This document shows, piece by piece, positions 44,501-55,642 of a stretch of DNA of 64,000 nucleotides. Origin of the DNA: Phanerodontia chrysosporium (lineage: Eukaryota > Basidiomycota > Agaricomycetes > Polyporales > Phanerochaetaceae); NCBI GenBank assembly GCA_001910725.1, contig MJGA01000032.1, positions 186,001-250,000 of the forward strand. Direction: 5' to 3'. The translations under genes were made by a program, and so were the position numbers. The notes under the pieces were generated by a model. It was not told the DNA's origin. It saw nothing but the letters and a program-made list of their open reading frames with translations, and ran no database searches. Each line of letters begins with the position of its first letter. Within the stretch, counting starts at the first letter, position 1.

Positions 44501-45540
44501 ATTGCCATCAACATCGGTAATGACTATGCTCTTGAAACCTGCTCCAGGTGCAACGTTTAAGTGGGGATACACAACAGGTACGTCGTGAGCTTCATCATCC
44601 CCAGCCAAGTCAACAACATTCACTGACATAGACAGATCATAACCGCTAGCAAGCACATCTTGTCCATCAGAGTGGTCAACATGAAACATGTGTACCAGGA
44701 TGACATCTTCTTCTGGTAAGTCTGAAATACGAGACTCCAATATCTCAACGTTTTTATATAGAGGGTTGTGCAGTTTTAACCACTTCAGCGCCGCATGTAC
44801 TTTCTGACGTCAGACACACAATGGGTACGCATTAGTTTTCAATCATTCCCTGCTTGGTGATTCGCTACCAACAAATATCACACATACAGGGGCTGCAGCT
44901 TTCTCGACGCTAAGAGGAAGTGTTGTTTCAAGACGTTCAGGATGCTGAGGGTGTATCACTATGTGACCCTTCAAACCACACTGCTTGATTTCCGATGAAT
45001 TTTCAGTATCCTGCATTTGTAACCCATGTTTTTGCACGACACAATGCGATCATGCTCTCCTCAACCCCTGTTAGCTCCATCAGTTCGTTCAGAACGCTGC
45101 CAATGTAAGTACCATTCACCAGCGCCAGACGTGGAAGCTTTCCCTTCCGCACTGAACGGTTGCATTCATCACACATTTTTAAAGCCGTGGGCATTCCAGA
45201 ACTATCTGTTACCACATCGGCAGGCTCAAGCCATCAATCCGCAAGTGGCCCACGATCAAAAGGACGAGGGAACTCTGCAAACTGCCAGTGAGACAGCTGA
45301 TGTCTCTCGCTTGGTGACGCAAGTTCTGGGGTAAGCTTAAAGAGCTCTAGAGGTACATCTGACAGAGCCACTGTCTCATGCCGATCACGGCAGTAGAACT
45401 CGGTGGCGCATGAAGCACAGGTAAACGTTCGCAAAGCGTCAAATGATATATCCTCATGGAACAACTCCACCAACTTGTCCTTCAACGACTGAGCAGGTAC
45501 CTGCGGCCATGCATCCCGTATGTCGTGAAGCCTCTGTTTG
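41559..45540 (-). pseudogene. Helitron Rep (HUH nuclease) part
   Basis: The N-terminal Cys-rich blocks are FTCASCATEFYC (near 45420) and MCDECNRSVRKGKLPRLALV (near 45160), then LKGHIVIHPQHPE. The 670-codon frame 44740-42728 carries the Helitron-like N domain and the nuclease motifs GRGSLHCHMLIW (the HUH equivalent, HCH at 43642-43634) and VLHYITDYIAKSQ (the two catalytic tyrosines, near 43088-43062). Linker blocks follow at 42724-42473, 42355-41888 and 41845-41560, ending EELHPHIIPGV at the Gypsy-B duplication. The Rep core is intact. Separate frames upstream and downstream may be exons or frameshifts. Confidence 0.87.
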
Positions 45541-45979
45541 TTTGCTTAATCCACAGTACTAGCTTCAACTACGTGCTCCACACGAGGTTGCCTTGGCTGT
45601 TTTCCTTTCCTCAATTTGTGGACAAAATTGTGTAGCCGGCATCATAGACGACCCGTCGAATCCTCGTTATTATAAGCAATGCCGTTACAGGCCAGCACGC
45701 GTCTTAACGGTTTTTTGTGGCTGCCAGAGCGTATCGAACTCAGAATATACACACGCAGATCGACAGTGTCATCTTGCTGTGTATACTCATCGTAAATTCG
45801 CTCACAGCCATCGTACAATGAACGTTTCCTGTTCTGCGAACACTGTCACTCATCGATGAAGACGACAACTACACTCACCTCCACGTAGGTCGCTAGCTGA
45901 CACAGCTACAAGCGGTATCCAAACGTCCGCACGTTCAGTTTGACACACATGTCTCCACCCTGATGCAGCAGACGCGGTT

Positions 45980-46558
45980 GTGTCTCTGGCCGCATCGAGG
46001 ATAATGTTGTCCCAGACTACAACCCCTGTAGCCACAACCCAGTCTCTACCAGCAAGGACGTCTACCGCAATGAGCGCATCAACCAACATATCAAACTTGC
46101 GAAATACTCGCCTGACACTGATGGAACGAATAAAGGGCCTGTCCCAATACGCTGCACAGAACCGGAGGGACCAGGCACTACGCGACAAGGCAGACCGAGC
46201 TGAACACAACAGTAGTCTCTGCAGAAGGATCCATGCGGACCACTGCTACATGTTCCCAGTAACGCCCCACACACGTAAAAGGCGGAAAATCAACGAAGGG
46301 AGGTTTGTACATGTGGCAACAACGGTGATGGTAGCACACCAAGCGAACGACTCGACAGCCAGGGAAGAGTATGGACGGCTTTCCACACAGACGCCGAATC
46401 AGCTGTTATCTATGTTATGTAAGCAACTGATCAACTTTAAGCGCCATGCAAAACTCCAATTGACCAACTGTTTTGTTCAGGCCCTAAAACCCTCAACCCT
46501 TAAAAGAGTATCGGGAATTAGATTTTGCCCTTATCAATCTCTATTGTCTTCTTATTAA
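45980..46558 (+). CDS. Hypothetical 192-codon basic protein
   Basis: An ATG-initiated open frame, divergent from the Helitron Rep gene, rich in Ser/Thr at the start and with basic stretches (TPHTRKRRKINEG) that could be a nuclear localisation signal. No known domain recognised. It may be cargo or an accessory gene of the Helitron 5' region, or a chance frame. Confidence 0.3.
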   Translation: MSLAASRIMLSQTTTPVATTQSLPARTSTAMSASTNISNLRNTRLTLMERIKGLSQYAAQNRRDQALRDKADRAEHNSSLCRRIHADHCYMFPVTPHTRKRRKINEGRFVHVATTVMVAHQANDSTAREEYGRLSTQTPNQLLSMLCKQLINFKRHAKLQLTNCFVQALKPSTLKRVSGIRFCPYQSLLSSY

Positions 46559-47133
46559 TCTCATAGATTAGATTTCGCCTTTTTCAGAGCAAGTATTGTC
46601 CATTTGTTTATTGCCTATTCTAGATACATGGAAGTATAACTAAGTAGGTTATAATAGCTGTAGAAAGGCATCAGAAAATGTCATTGTGTTATTCTCCCTC
46701 ATCCGAGAGTCTTCACATTGCAACACCACCAGCGGACACCTGCTTGAAACCTGCCTGTTTTTCATCATGCAAAGTGCCAATTTGTATCATGGATCCGGTA
46801 ATAAATACTCTAGCTGATATGCTCCATTGTACTGATTATTTTGCTGAGAGTTAACCGAGATTGCCAAGGCAGCCTCTGCATTATGCATGCATCAGTTTAT
46901 CATGCATTACACACAATGTTGCTGCAAGCACAGAACAAGTTGCAAGCCCTGCACTAGTGATATGGCTGCTCCCTCGCTCATCGGTCTGTTGGATTTATCT
47001 TCAAACTCCACTCCCAGAACCGTCTACCGTGCTCTGCTGTCCCTCGGTTCCCACGACCCTTCTCCTCACAACGGAGCTTACGCGTAAGCCGACTAAAGAT
47101 CATTCACCGAAGGTCATCACGGGGGCAAACTAG
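46559..47133. other. No gene recognised; boundary between transposon-rich and housekeeping DNA
   Basis: AT-richer sequence without recognisable coding content. It separates the Helitron neighbourhood from the 3' end of the E2 gene. The Helitron 5' terminus (TC) should lie around here but was not identified. Confidence 0.45.
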
Positions 47134-47996
47134 CTATAAGCCGAGCTGTTCTTTTACAGATTCACGAACTATGCGCTCATACTCCTAGCACCTCCAGTCA
47201 ATACAACGCGTGCAGGTAGGCTGTTGACACACACCGCTCTGTTTTCTCGGTACAATTTACAACAGTCAATATTTGCACCGCTCTCGAGATTAGGTTCTGT
47301 TATCTTCTATTAGGAGCTTCTCAATTGGCAACGAAGCATCAGTCGTACCGGCAAGCATGGATATAACACTGAGGATGACCTTCTCAACGCTTTGCACGGG
47401 ACTCCAACGCTCACTTGCTTGCTCGTACATGGTGGGATCGTCGCCAGGGGTGTGTAAAATCGAGATGCACACCGTACCATCAGGATAGACTGTGCGCGCA
47501 CCCGTCGCCCTGTGAGGTCATTCCTATTACGAGATTGCGGGCTCGCTGCTTACTGTTTGGGTGGAAGATAGGAGGGTCAAACTTCATCTTGAAGGGAGAC
47601 AGTGGATAGTCTGATGGCTGTAGAAGGTCGCAGGCAAGTATAAGTGCGCATGTAGGGAATAGATGGGTTCTATGACGCACGAAGGTGAGCTTCGCCGCAA
47701 ACACGCCTCCCTCGAAAGGTGTATCCTTCGGGCCCATGATCAGAGCTTCCCAGGTGAAGAAGTCGTCCTCCGACACAGGCCCTAGGCAGCGCCCCTGTCA
47801 CTACCGGACATTTACGGCGACGGACAGAAGGCGACTGGCCCACCTGCCTCGAACATGTTATCCGGGGAACCTGAAAGAGGCGTCTGAGCGAGCGGCCCAT
47901 AGATGAGGTATGAATGAAGTCACCTTGTGAGCAGAGTTGCTTGTACTCGGTCATAAGTCGACGCAGAGCCGTGCTGCTGCCTCCGCGAGATGCCAT
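47134..47996 (-). CDS. UBC7: Ubiquitin-conjugating enzyme E2, UBC7/UBE2G2 type
   Basis: Seven exons read by eye: 47996-47924, 47870-47844, 47781-47681, 47617-47554, 47489-47349, 47296-47235, 47184-47134, giving 172 residues with all phases consistent. UBE2G2 is about 165. The UBC fold is recognisable as [30 protein letters not shown], then the active-site Cys in [18 protein letters not shown] and the acidic-loop insertion LHTPGDDP...[11 protein letters not shown] typical of the UBC7 group. The C-terminus is [19 protein letters not shown]7 works with Cue1/Hrd1-type ligases at the ER membrane in protein degradation. Introns use GTGACT, GTGGGC, GTGCGT, GTAAGC, GTACGA and GTGTGT donors. Confidence 0.9.
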
Positions 47997-48546
47997 CGTT
48001 GTGTTGTGCGAGAGTATGCGGAACGGACGTGGTGGTTGTGAGTGAAGGATGAGCGCCGTCCGCGGCGCGCTGAACCACGTGACCGGGCCGAGTGCCATGT
48101 CCGAACGGCCCTGAAGGCATGGAACCAATGCGTTGGCGATTTCAGCGACTGACACTATCGATAGAAAATTGACAAATACGCCCAGCGATATATTCAATCA
48201 CTCCACAATGCGCATGGACCTGTCCAAGGCGGCACAACAGTATACAGTCCGACTATCGACGTTCAATAGATTTGGCAGACTGAAGAGATCCAAGTATCAT
48301 CATGCACGGGATACGTGCGGGAGGAGAAGTAGCATACCGCTCGAGAGGCACTAGACGGTATATGGCAGGTGTTGTCATGCTCTACGGCGAAGCGGAAATG
48401 AACTGGATGCAGACGATATACTAGCGTCCCTGGCAGGAGACGAACTTCCCCATCGTGCGTGAAGAGATGTATCATAATACAGATGCAATGATGCTATACG
48501 GAGAATAAGATTAATGGATGGATCATCCTCGTATTTTGGTTTTCGG

Positions 48547-51500
48547 TCATGCGTCATCAAGTACCAGTCGGGGTACCACGTTCATGGCCATAAGCTGAGA
48601 TGAACTCAGTATGCAGTAAGCTTTGTGAGCATACAAAGAACGCACCTCCTGGAATAACAGCTTGGCGGCGTAAGGAATCGTGAGCTGCGCCATCTTCTTG
48701 GAGCTCTTGCAATAGGTACACCATCCGTTGTAGCCCATAAGTCCGCACTCTTCACATGCGTTCACCTCGAACTTGTCGGACGATATCATCAGCCGCTCCA
48801 GGAGAAGCTGGGTTGCGCCATAGCCGATGAGACAGTCACGTTCCATCTCTCCGAGACGCAGGCCGCCTTCTCGAGATCGACCCTCTGTGGGCTGTCGAGT
48901 CAGCGTAGCGCGAGGACCTCTGCAGATGGATGATCAGAAGCCGTGAAATCACAGTAAGGAGATGGCATACCTTGCACGCGCGTGCATCTTATCCACGACC
49001 ATGTGTTCTACACCGCTGTTAGAGGGATAGCATATGCAAGCGATTATATGGACCTACTCAGTCGCTAAAGTGACGCTAATTGAGAACTGTAGGTATCGTT
49101 CGGAATATCGAGGGGGCTCACCTGGTAATATATCGGACCGAAATACACATAAGCTTCCATGGGTTCGCCGGTGATACCGCTGGTAAGCATGTCCTTCCCA
49201 GCATAGCTGAAACCATTCTCAATTAGAATGCGGGACATGTCTTCGACCTGAAGGTGGGCGTGAGCGGAGCGTCTGCATGACCTGGATAAGAAGCATGCCT
49301 TGGAGCCTCCGAACGCTGTGCCGTATTGAAGCTTTCCAGCGAGGACGCCGGCCTGCGCAAAGAGGTCAGCGAACCCCATCGCAGACCGCACAAACGCCAC
49401 GTTACCTTTCCTGCAAGAAGCTCTATCATCTTGCCTACCGTCATACGAGACGGGAAACCATGCGGGTTCATGATAGTGTCTGGAGCGCGGTCAGCGTCTG
49501 ATCTCGGGCAGCGCAGAGGCTAGACATACCAGGCACGACGCCCTGGTCGTTAAAGGGCATGTCCTCCTGGTTCACAATCAGCCCGCAGACGCCCTTCTGT
49601 CCGTGCCGGGACGAGAACTTGTCTCCGAGCTCGGGGCGCCGCGTCTGGCGAATAAGCACCTTGATCAGCGTCTGGTCGTTCTCGGTGTCGGTGACCATGA
49701 CTTTGTCGATGTAGCCCGCAACGGGCGACTTATAGGTCATAGGCGCATTCTTGTACGGAACCGTTGCCGCCTGACCTGTGAAGGTATTGTCGTTGGCGTT
49801 CGTCGGTGTCTGCTTGTTGATGTACACGTCGCCAGGGTCTACGCGCTCGCCGACGCCGGCAAGACCGTCCGCTTGGATGATATCATACTTCTTCTGAATC
49901 TGCCCATTCTCGTCCACCGGAGCGTCGGCCAGTCGGTCATACCTGAGGCAAGTCAATACATTTTCCTTCAGCCAAAGAGAACTTACTCACGTTCCGTTAG
50001 GGTATTTCCGTATCAAAGTCGCGTTCTTACGCAGCACCTGGACGCGCCCATAACCTCGGTCCAAGCTAGCCTGAATGCGACGATAGTGGCGAATTAGTAC
50101 TGGCAGCAAACATGTGTTTTCTGCCGAGACACGCACCTTATTCTGAATGAGCGCGTCTTCAATGTCGTACCCTGAATAACTCATCACGGCAACCGTGGCA
50201 TTCTGACCGGCCGGAAGGCGATCGTATCCGATAAGCTCGATGGTCTTCGTCTTCACCATCGGCTGCTGCGGATATACCGAGAGGTAAAGAAGCGTGTCAA
50301 TACGGTTCTGTTGGTTGTACCTATCGCCCCGATCGCTTGTTTACCCATGGCACATTGATACGTGTTGCGCGGCGACTGGTTGTGGTGCGGGTAGGGGATC
50401 AGGCCAGCGACTGCGCCGAGGATGGTGAACGGCTCGATCTCCAAGTGCGTGGTCGTCGGCACGATGTCGTTCTCATAGAGCGCAATGTACGAGTCATTCT
50501 CCTCGTTGACATCGAGGTACTCCACAAGACCCTGCTTCAGGAAGTCGTCGAACGTCATTTTGCCCTCTTTCAATAGCTGTCGTAGTGTTCATCTCAACAT
50601 CCTGTGGTTTGGGCCCGGAGGGAACGTACCTGGATGTGCTCCGAGGTGACGCGAGGACGTCCTCTGTCGACGATAATCATCGGCCGGCAGATACGGCCAC
50701 CGTCGCTCGCAATAAGGACGGTGCGATGGTGGTGATTAATGTACACGCTCACGAACTCGCTCAGGCGGCCGGCGCGGCGAAGCTTTCGGAAGTTGTACAC
50801 GAAACGGGCAGGATAGCGGGTGAGGCCGATAATGGAGCCGTTGACGTTGACGACATACGTGTGTGGACTATAGATTTCTGCACCGGTTGCCGTACTGATG
50901 TCTGGCGGAAATGTGAGAAGAATGCGGCAGAGGAGTTGAGAGGCCTACTCACCCTCCACGCCAAGCATGTATGCCAGCCTCACAATCGGCTCCTCATCGA
51001 CATCGGTGGTGATATGTGTCATCAAGGCGAGGTTCTTGACGAGACCGCACGCTTCACCTTCGGGAGTGTCACTGGGGCAGAGCATTCCCCACTGACTCGG
51101 TTGCAGCGCTCGCGGTCCACTCACCTTCCTCGTCTTCTCGAACTGTGAGCTGATGCGAGTCATCATACCAAGAGCACTGATGAATGACAATCGGCTGAGG
51201 ACGTGTGTGACACCCGCCCGCTCCATCTTGAAACGCTTGAGCGACCAGTTGCCTGTACTGATCGCACGCACGAAGCCGGCTGTGATGTGGTCGCCCATGA
51301 ACTGCATCGTGTTGAACGCGTCAAACTCTGATGTTCGTGAAGGCTTCTTCAACACCTTGTCGATCGCAGACTTCAGGTTGGTATTGAACGTCTTGAACAG
51401 GTCCTCAAAGAGAAGGGCTAGAAGCTGTCCAGCACTGAAAAAAACGATATGAGAACCAGAAAGAGGGCAACGATACAAGGCAAGGCGTACAGTTCCAGTC

Positions 51501-52609
51501 GCTTATTACCCACGTAGTCCCGGTCATCCACCATCTTCTCGTCGTCCATCGCCATGAGCACCCTCCTCGTCATGGTCGCCACAAAGATGGCCTTGCCACG
51601 AAGTCCATGTTGACGACGGGCACATGTGCAAGGACGATGGTCGCCAGTGCCTCCAGGGCCTCCTCCCAAGCCGGCCGGCGCGGACCTATGACCTTGCGGT
51701 TGACCTTGACGCGACTGCCGATGTACTCCAGAGCCTGGTGCCTGGTGAACACGCCAAGCTTCGCCGCCTCCTCCAGGTTCGGGCTGAACGCGCTCTTGTA
51801 GGCCTCTGTGTTGCCCGCGGTGAGGAGCAGGATCTCCTTGTCGGACTGGAAGCCGAGGGCCTTCAGCGCAATCACAATCGGCACGTCCTCGTGTATCGAG
51901 TTGTGCCGGAGGTAGATCTTCCCCTTCTTGGTCGCAACGTATGTCTTCGACTTGAGACCGCCGTGCGTCGAAGAGGTACACGACGCTTGTACAACACCCT
52001 TCACAGGGTCCACCTCGACGATGATACGGTTCTTGCTGAGCTGCTCCTGGACCAGGATGACCTTCTCCGTGCCCTTGACCACAAAGTACCCGCCGGGGTC
52101 AAGTGGGCACTCGCTCATACGCGCAAGCTGCGCCTCCGTGCGCCCGCTGAGCACGCACTTGTTGCTCCGGAGCATGATCGGCAGGCGACCGATGTTCACG
52201 TTCGCCCTGCGCACGACGTTCTTGCCGCGGGTGTACTGAATGGTGACGAGGATGGGGGCAGAGTACGTGGTGTCCCGCAGGCGGCATTCGTGGGGGGTCA
52301 CGCTTTTGTCGACGGCATCGGGGTCGGTGCGGTCGGGGAAGCCTACGTGGATGTCGGTGTACTTCAGCCAGAAGCGGGGATCGACATCGGAGGTCACCTT
52401 GTTGTTCGCACGGAGGATGTTCTTGATGTCCACGTCGACAAAGTAGTTGAACGAGTCAATGTGCTGCTTCACCAGACCTTTGACTTTGAGAAAGGCAGGA
52501 AGCAGCAGCCATTTATCCTGTAAACCGTTCTGCATGAGCCTTCGCAGATAATATGCCTGGCACTCACCTCCACCGCCTTGATGGGATCCGTTAGCCCGAG
52601 CCCCTCCAT
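48547..52609 (-). CDS. RPC2: RNA polymerase III second-largest subunit (RPC2, RPC128)
   Basis: The best start is ATG 52609 ([14 protein letters not shown]), spliced to [20 protein letters not shown]. The order follows eukaryotic RPC2: lobe/protrusion, fork loop ([20 protein letters not shown]), [39 protein letters not shown] (metal-B region), [15 protein letters not shown], and the C-terminal zinc site [16 protein letters not shown], ending [12 protein letters not shown] at 48549-48547. The protein transcribes tRNA and 5S genes with RPC1. Several short introns are present (for example around 51420-51480, 50580-50640 and 49945-49990). One base seems to be missing near 50321, breaking the frame between QAIGAI and [12 protein letters not shown]. 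Because the gene is essential this may be a sequence error. Confidence 0.93.
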
Positions 52610-53050
52610 TTCGGAACCTGCAGCTCCCAGCCAGCCTCGTCTTCAGGGTCCATAGGTGAAAGGCGTGGTGAAGATGTGAAGCGAGATGTCCTCCGCGCCG
52701 CGGTAAATCTGACTGCACGAATAAGCGCGCGCCGCTAATGGGCGCTCCATCCGACCACGCGGGTAGGCGCCGACGGTCACGGCTTGGCTGGCGAGCGCTC
52801 TCGCCGCCTCTGCTGCGGCTCATAATCTACGCGTTGTCTACGCGTACTTGGAATGTCGCGCACGTTAAATTTACGGGGAAAGAGTGAGGATTCGTAAGAC
52901 ACAGTAGGCATTACATAAGCGTGTACAGGACACTATGAGGAACAGTAGAGTACAAATAATATGTGATAAAATCGGTGCAGCCTGTGCTAAGATCTCAATT
53001 GTTCCCAAGAAATAGTTTTTGGTTCTACCCTATGGCGGCCACGGCTTCAA
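52610..53050. other. Intergenic: RPC2 upstream region
   Basis: About 440 bases between the RPC2 start and the 3' end of the lactone oxidase gene, both minus strand. It should hold the RPC2 promoter and the lactone oxidase terminator. A CTCAT/GTAGACAACGC-like GC-rich part lies close to RPC2, with no clear TATA box. Confidence 0.4.
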
Positions 53051-54796
53051 TCACTTGCGCTTCTTGAACACCCGCTCGTCGACGTCCTTGTCAAAGAGAT
53101 GACGGTCCACGTATTCGTTCCGCCACACACCCTCTGGGTCCACCTCGTTCAGGACGCGCACAAAGTCGTCGAAGCGAGGGTACAGGGCGCGGAGCTGGGC
53201 GGCACGCAGGGGATGTGACTTGGCCCAGTGTGGGCGTCCGCCGTGGCGAGCGAGGATGGCCTCGAAACGGGCAAAGAGTGTCCGGTAAGGGACATTGAGG
53301 CCGTAGGGCCTGCGGAACGGCATCAGTTACTACTCTGGTGGGGAAGCAAAAGCACGCACTTGTATTGTATAATTCCTATCCAGGTGGTGCGCTGGCCATA
53401 GCTCGGGCTGAGCCAGATATCGTCCGCGTCTGAGAAACGGATCTCGAGTGGGAAGTGGGGCCGCAGACCATGCGGGTCACGGTGTTCCTGCTCGAGCCAG
53501 TCGTGCAGCTCGCGAAGACAGGCCTGGGTGTTCTCGTACGGAATAGCCCACTCGGTCGTAAACTGTGGGTACTGAGAAAGGAAGCGCGTCAGCCTATGTG
53601 GGCGTGGGAGCGCGACAGGGCGAAAGACAAGGGTGGGAAGCAATCACGGACACGTGAGACGTACCTTGCAGTCGAGGTTGAAGACCTTCCAGCTGTCGTC
53701 GACCGTCACCGTCGTCTCGCGGTCGAGCCATGCGCTCAGGCGACATATCCACGGGTTCACGAACGGGAGGTAGATGCCGACAAAAAACAGGAACTGGACG
53801 AGGTGGTACCCGACGAGCGAGTGCCACAGGAAGCTCGCCGCGGGGTTCCGGGGCTGCGACGCGTCAGACCGGCATGCCACCGAGGGGGAAAGCACACGCA
53901 CCTCCTGAGTCCTATTGGCAGAGCTGACGCGCACGACGTCCGCCTGCGGGAACCACCAGAGCCGGACGTGTTCTGCGCTGTTCGCGATCGCATCGATGTC
54001 TGCGACGACGCGCCCGAACGGGACGCTCTCCTGGGTCTCCTTGAGACGGAAGGCAGGGCCGACCTCGAGGGTGATGTCGAGCATGAGGCCTGTCGCACCA
54101 AGGCCGCACAGGGAGGCGGTGAAGAGCTCGGGGCGCTCGGTGCGGGAGCAGCGGACGATGGTGCCGTCGGCGAGAAGGAGGGTGAGCGCAAGCACGTGTG
54201 TCGAGATGACCTTGAAGTGCATGCCGGTGCCGTGTGTCGCGGTGGTGACGACGCCGGCGAGGGTCTGGTCGGAGATGCTGCCGAGGTTGAGCATGGCGAG
54301 GCCATGGTCGGCGAGGGCGGCGTGGAGGCGCTGAGGGTCACGCCGGCCTGGGCGACGACATAGCGTTTCTCGGTGTTGATCTGCGTGCGGCGGAGGGGAG
54401 GAGGAGGAGCGGGCGAGAGTCAGTGCCTGAGATCCCAGGGGCTGCGATCGCGCACTGGACGGAGATTGCCTGGCGCGCGCTTTGGCTTTGGAGACGCACC
54501 TCAATAATCCGGGCGAGGCGTTCCGTCCTGAGCATAAAGCCCGAGGTGCAGGCGAGGTCGCTCGGACTGTGGCCGACGCCGGCGGCACGGAGGGTGCGGC
54601 GCTCGCGGCGCGCGAGGGCGAGGACGGCGGCGCACTGCGCGGGGGTCTCTGGCTCGAAGACGGCGAGCGGGGCACACTGGTAGCTGAGGCCCCAGTTGAT
54701 GAAAGAGGCTTTCGGGTCAGCGGCGGGGACGGTGATGGGTTCGAGAAGACGATAGAGGTCGGGGACGGTCAGGGTCTCGAGGGCGGGATCCGCCAT
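53051..54796 (-). CDS. ALO1: D-arabinono-1,4-lactone oxidase, one apparent frameshift
   Basis: Four exons: 54796-54500, 54380-53665, 53571-53360, 53309-53051, about 494 residues if one base is restored. The FAD-binding PCMH-type domain has INWGLSYQCAP, AAGVGHSPSDLACTSGF and GSISDQTLAGVVTTATHGTG. The C-terminal ALO domain ends with the diagnostic GRPHWAKSH. The enzyme makes D-erythroascorbate, the fungal ascorbate analogue, usually at the mitochondrial outer membrane. Exon 2 is 716 bases where 717 would keep phase. The break is at about 54331-54336, where the frame slips between QAGVTL and RLHAALADHGL. Introns begin GTGCGT, GTACGT and GTGCGT. Confidence 0.88.
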
Positions 54797-55642
54797 GGCT
54801 GGGAGAGGAAGATGGGATGTGCGCCCGAGACGACGCGCTGCTCGCGGTTTTATAGCCTTTTTGCGGGAGTCTGATGCAGCGCGAGAGGCCCGGTGCAGCA
54901 GCCGCGGCGCGATGCGAAAATTCGATCGATTGCTCAGCCAGCCACTCCCTCGCTCGCTCGCGCTGCTCGGGAACGGCCGACGAGACGGAAGCATCGGAGG
55001 GAGACCCCAAGGCGATCTCCGCCACATGCACAGCGCCCCCCGTCGCCCGCCACACATGGCCAACATCTGTCCTCCTAATCCCTCGGCTTTCTGCGAACGC
55101 CCCCTGTCTCGACTCGCACTCCGCGACCAGGTGTAACCATAGCATCATCCAGCATCATCCGACCCCCCATGTGGTGCATCAGCACGCAACCCACCCAGCT
55201 CGCGCGGCGCGCCCGTGCGCAATCCTCGCGACTGCGGCCTCCGATGCGATGCAGCCAGCCCCTCCTAGGATGTCCATCCATCTCGCGCGCGCGCCATGCC
55301 GGCCCCCGCTTCCGCTGGGTCAACCGCCCAAGCTGTCAGCCTAGTGCAGCCGTCATGTTGACAGCTGCTCTCCCCAACCTTGTCTACCAGCCCCTCGCCG
55401 TGATGCCGGGTGCAGTCATAGCCCGTCCCACGCAGCCAATCGCAGCCCGGCGGAACACCCGGAATGTATATCATATTGTCCTGTATAGCCTGATGAGAGC
55501 TGAGATGGAGCGGACTTGTCGGAGTGACGATTGTCGAGAACAAGGAGAAGAAAGACCGAACAGCGGGCTTCCCAACCAACGCGCTGTTTCCCACCCAAAA
55601 AGAGAACCAAAGCAAGCCATCCACGGTCCGTGTCAGGCACGC
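54797..55642. other. Intergenic: lactone oxidase upstream region
   Basis: GC-rich stretch between the lactone oxidase start and the end of the Hsp70-like gene. Long frames here are GC-driven and show no domain. Likely promoter of the lactone oxidase gene. Confidence 0.4.

Larger units (their letters stand above)
31900..45540 (-). mobile_element. Helitron with Rep-helicase gene, interrupted by Gypsy-B
   Basis: The minus strand encodes, from right to left, the N-terminal Cys-rich region, the Rep (HUH nuclease) domain and a PIF1-type helicase, the gene order of eukaryotic Helitron rolling-circle transposons. Gypsy-B (33454-41553, with its CCACC duplication) sits in the linker just before the helicase. 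Without it the Helitron coding part is about 5.5 kb. Termini (5' TC and 3' CTRR) were not located, so the limits are those of the coding remains. Confidence 0.85.

Noticed and set aside
46964..47216. A plus-strand gene start (MAAPSLIGLLDLSSNSTPRT) with plausible splice sites near 47084 and 47160
   Set aside because: Its second exon would overlap, antisense, the last UBC7 exons (47296-47134), which are strongly supported by E2 homology. No domain was recognised in it.
47235..47349. UBC7 at first seemed truncated after SVISML, ending in [13 protein letters not shown]
   Set aside because: That tail is an intron. Splicing 47349 to 47296 and 47235 to 47184 gives the complete E2 C-terminus.
51624..52523. 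A 299-codon plus-strand frame
   Set aside because: It is antisense to the well conserved RPC2 coding sequence and is a GC-driven shadow.
53455..54363. A 302-codon plus-strand frame
   Set aside because: Antisense to the lactone oxidase exons, and of low-complexity charged composition typical of GC-rich shadows.
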